DNA of 64,000 nt from Pseudomonas sp. MYb327. GTDB taxonomy: Bacteria > Pseudomonadota > Gammaproteobacteria > Pseudomonadales > Pseudomonadaceae. Both the position numbers and the translations under genes were made by a program. The notes beneath the pieces were generated by a model. It saw only the letters and a list, made by a program, of their open reading frames with translations. It made no database searches and was not told the origin of the DNA. Positions 61,682-64,000 of the stretch are shown here, piece by piece. The DNA is taken from positions 5,913,001 to 5,977,000 of the forward strand of contig NZ_CP159258.1 of the NCBI RefSeq assembly GCF_040438925.1, written 5' to 3'. How positions within the stretch are numbered: position 1 is the first letter of the stretch; each line of letters opens with the position of its first letter.

Positions 61682-64000
61682 TTGACTGATGTTTTGAATT
61701 TCACTGAACGCAATACATGGGGCGCACAATCAGCGCTGGATCAAGAGATGCTGCGCAAGACTCTCGATCTTTTACACAAGAATGATAAAGCCACGCTGCG
61801 TCATTTCGGTGTCGATCGGGAAACATTACTTAATGATTCCCGTCTTCTTGCGTCCAGCGATAATAATGTGTGTTCGCCGGCAGTTAAAAGTCGTGAAGAA
61901 AAAATCAGAACCCTATCTTTTTTGCCGGTTGAGTGCGAGGTGGGTGTTGAAGAAAGTTTCGGCTGGTTTTGCGCTTCCTGGTATGATTATTTAAAATATT
62001 CTTTCGAAAAAGACGCTAAATACACTTCTGTTTGTGAGTTGATTGATGTAATAACATTTTTGCCAAGTGCTCGCGCGTATATAACGGCCAGAGTGAAGTA
62101 TCTATCGGAAAAGTCGCTGGTTCATCAATTGAACAGTCGGATATCCGAAGGTGCCGAGGTGGATCTGGAAACGTTTGACCAGGCGCTGGCAGGCGAGGCG
62201 CTGGTTGAATTCCTGGGGGCATACCCGGTGCTGGCGTGTTTGCTGGTGGAGATGATTGAAGACACGGTGGCTTACCTGTACAGGGTCATCGAGCATTTCG
62301 ACGAAGACTTCAATCGACTCGAGTCGGCTTTTGCATTGGTTGCAAAGCGCATCGACTCGATAGTCCTCGGCCAGGGAGACGCCCATGCCAATGGTGAGAC
62401 GGTCTGCTTCATTCAGGTCAGTGGTCAGTCGCTGGTGTACAAGCCAAGGAGTAACCGCGAAGCGATTTTCTACAGTGCATTGCTGCAGCACTTGCATGAC
62501 AGAACCGGAGATCCCGGTTTTGCCATTTACGCGCCTGTCATGGTGTCTCGGGAAAACCGTTGCTGGATTGAGAAAATAGAAAATCTGGCCTGTGAGTCGG
62601 AAGCGGACCTGGCTCTTTTTTTCCAGCGCTTGGGCGCCCAGGTCGCGGTAATTCATGCCTTGAACGGCATCGACTTTCACTACGAAAACCTGATCGCCTG
62701 CGGCAGTAGCCCGGTGATGATCGATCTGGAGTGCCTGTTCACTTCGGCCATGATCGATTTGCGTACCAATCTGCCTCACAGTCGCGCGCTGTTCAAAACC
62801 ATCAAGCTCAATGGGCAGTCAGTATTTTCCAGCGGCTTCGTGCCGTATTCACCGGACTCAGAGAATGACTACAGTGGTCTGAGCCGACAGCAACAATTCG
62901 CGGGTAAAAGAAAACAGCTGGTCCGCGAGCAGGGCTATTACCGCTTGAAAAATGTCGACTTCGACAGTCGTCCGGTCATTCGGCATCTGCCCGTTTTCAA
63001 TGGCGAAACGCACTCGGTCACTGACTACAAAGACGCCTTTCTCCGCGGTTTCGAGCGCGGTTACGATGAATTAATCAATCACCGGGGCGCCGTACTCGAC
63101 TTGCTCGCGCAGCATGCCGGGACATTGAAGACCCGCGTTCTGATCAAAAATACCCAGCGTTACGCGGACTTCATCGCGATGATGCTCCATCCTCGCTTTA
63201 CCCGGTGCGCTGTTCAGCATGAATTGCTGTTGGCGACCCTGTGGTCGGATCTGAGCGAAACACTCAACGATTACAACATTCCCGGGCATGAAATCGTTGA
63301 TCTGAAGAAGGCCAACATTCCTTGCTTCACCATGCCTTTGCTTTCCAGCCAATTGATTAACGCCCATGGTCAGGCGGTTGCTCCTTTGGCCATCGAGCGT
63401 CCGTTAGACAGTTGCCGCCGGAAGTTGGAAAACCTGTCTCCCGCAGACAAAGCGTCGCAAATGCATATATTGCAAATGTGCCTGTTCCCCGTCGCCAATG
63501 AAGCGTTGCCACTCAACCGTGCGCATCATTTGAGAGCGGTGCAGGAGCTCAGCCGGGCGCAGTACCTCGAAGGCGCTATCAGCATTTCCGTGGTCATAGA
63601 GCGGCTGCGCATCGACGGCGAGGAAGGTGATGTCGCCTGGACATTCATGGACACGCACCCACGAACCCAGCGTCATTTCATTACGCCCATGGGCAGCGGT
63701 TTGTATAACGGGATGGGCGGCCTGGCGATTTTTTACCTGAGCCTGTTCCGAACCAGCCGTACACCCCGTTATTTGAACGAGGCCGAGCGTATCTTGTGCG
63801 CGATGACCAAGTCCCAAGGCCATTTTCCAAGCGAATCGAGCGTCAGTGCCTATTTCGGCCTGACCTCCTATCTCTACGTTCTGGTCAATTACCAGCTAAT
63901 CTCTGGGCGCCTGACTTACCAGGCGATCATTGAGGAACAGTTGCTCAAACTGGAGGATTTTCCACGGGACGGCGACGAGTTCGATTTCATTCACGGTTGG
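61682..64000 (+). CDS. lanM: Class II lanthipeptide synthetase LanM (3' end outside window)
   Basis: First 773 residues of a bifunctional LanM, which phosphorylates and dehydrates Ser/Thr of the precursor and then forms thioether rings. The DUF4135 dehydratase domain is recognised by GDAHANGETVCF (232-243), SLVYKPRSNR and DFHYEN (331-336) followed by VMIDLECLF. The LanC-like cyclase begins near residue 671 with GSGLYNGMGGLAIFYL; its zinc ligands lie beyond the window. The frame is open from an in-frame TGA at 61673; the first start is TTG 61682 with GGTGAG 7 nt upstream. Roughly the first 130 codons are AT-rich, the rest closer to host composition. Full-length LanM proteins are about 900-1100 residues. 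Confidence 0.9.
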   Translation, partial: MTDVLNFTERNTWGAQSALDQEMLRKTLDLLHKNDKATLRHFGVDRETLLNDSRLLASSDNNVCSPAVKSREEKIRTLSFLPVECEVGVEESFGWFCASWYDYLKYSFEKDAKYTSVCELIDVITFLPSARAYITARVKYLSEKSLVHQLNSRISEGAEVDLETFDQALAGEALVEFLGAYPVLACLLVEMIEDTVAYLYRVIEHFDEDFNRLESAFALVAKRIDSIVLGQGDAHANGETVCFIQVSGQSLVYKPRSNREAIFYSALLQHLHDRTGDPGFAIYAPVMVSRENRCWIEKIENLACESEADLALFFQRLGAQVAVIHALNGIDFHYENLIACGSSPVMIDLECLFTSAMIDLRTNLPHSRALFKTIKLNGQSVFSSGFVPYSPDSENDYSGLSRQQQFAGKRKQLVREQGYYRLKNVDFDSRPVIRHLPVFNGETHSVTDYKDAFLRGFERGYDELINHRGAVLDLLAQHAGTLKTRVLIKNTQRYADFIAMMLHPRFTRCAVQHELLLATLWSDLSETLNDYNIPGHEIVDLKKANIPCFTMPLLSSQLINAHGQAVAPLAIERPLDSCRRKLENLSPADKASQMHILQMCLFPVANEALPLNRAHHLRAVQELSRAQYLEGAISISVVIERLRIDGEEGDVAWTFMDTHPRTQRHFITPMGSGLYNGMGGLAIFYLSLFRTSRTPRYLNEAERILCAMTKSQGHFPSESSVSAYFGLTSYLYVLVNYQLISGRLTYQAIIEEQLLKLEDFPRDGDEFDFIHGW

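Overview
The window is high-GC Gammaproteobacterial chromosome and looks like a fluorescent Pseudomonas (P. fluorescens/P. putida type). The evidence is gene content and order (rlmG-ppoR-fpr-mscL-radA-PilZ-cstA-yjiX-yjiA, which I recall as conserved in P. putida and P. aeruginosa), cioAB, a fused quiC, DUF6515/DUF2788/DUF2076 proteins, and many REP/REPIN palindromes of three Pseudomonas-like families. I saw no rRNA, tRNA, CRISPR array, prophage or insertion sequence.

Layout. 1-18.6 kb is mostly core: thiD (cut by the left edge), a 7TMR-DISM hybrid sensor kinase, an AidB-like acyl-CoA dehydrogenase, amn, rluE, a DUF2788 protein, an Lrp regulator, a DUF6515 protein, a CDF metal exporter, a lipoprotein, hrpB, envelope/membrane proteins, a NYN protein, a DnaQ-like exonuclease and a second Lrp regulator. 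18.7-27.8 kb holds yedA, rhlE, a TIGR03862 flavoprotein, a histone-deacetylase-like hydrolase, a GNAT enzyme, tesB, a HAD phosphatase, a secreted alpha/beta hydrolase and ypfJ.

27.9-34.5 kb is a catabolic island around an IclR regulator: an aldo/keto reductase and a large flavoprotein leftward; a Gfo/Idh oxidoreductase, a TIM-barrel isomerase and an EamA transporter rightward. The same inverted-repeat operator lies in front of both arms. 34.5-43.4 kb is a quinate/shikimate module: chemoreceptor, MFS transporter, fused 3-dehydroshikimate dehydratase (QuiC), TetR regulator, AroE-like dehydrogenase, type II dehydroquinase and LysR regulator. Together these would carry hydroaromatic acids to protocatechuate, and a 15-bp match to the PcaR operator sits in the transporter/quiC intergenic region.

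43.4-52.8 kb carries trmA, a purine permease, a DJ-1-like protein lacking the usual cysteine, an EntS-like MFS pump, the cyanide-insensitive oxidase cioAB plus a DUF2474 subunit under a perfect ANR/FNR box, and rlmG. 52.9-61.1 kb is the conserved ppoR-fpr-mscL-radA-PilZ-cstA-yjiX-yjiA block. It includes a hairpin that can hide the ppoR ribosome-binding site, a TTGG tandem repeat upstream of radA and a Crc/Hfq-type motif at the cstA start.

61.2-64.0 kb is the most novel part: an AT-rich accessory segment starting a class II lanthipeptide cluster. A 50-residue precursor with a regular pentad of cysteines in its core is followed by a 12-bp intercistronic hairpin and a LanM synthetase that runs off the right edge.
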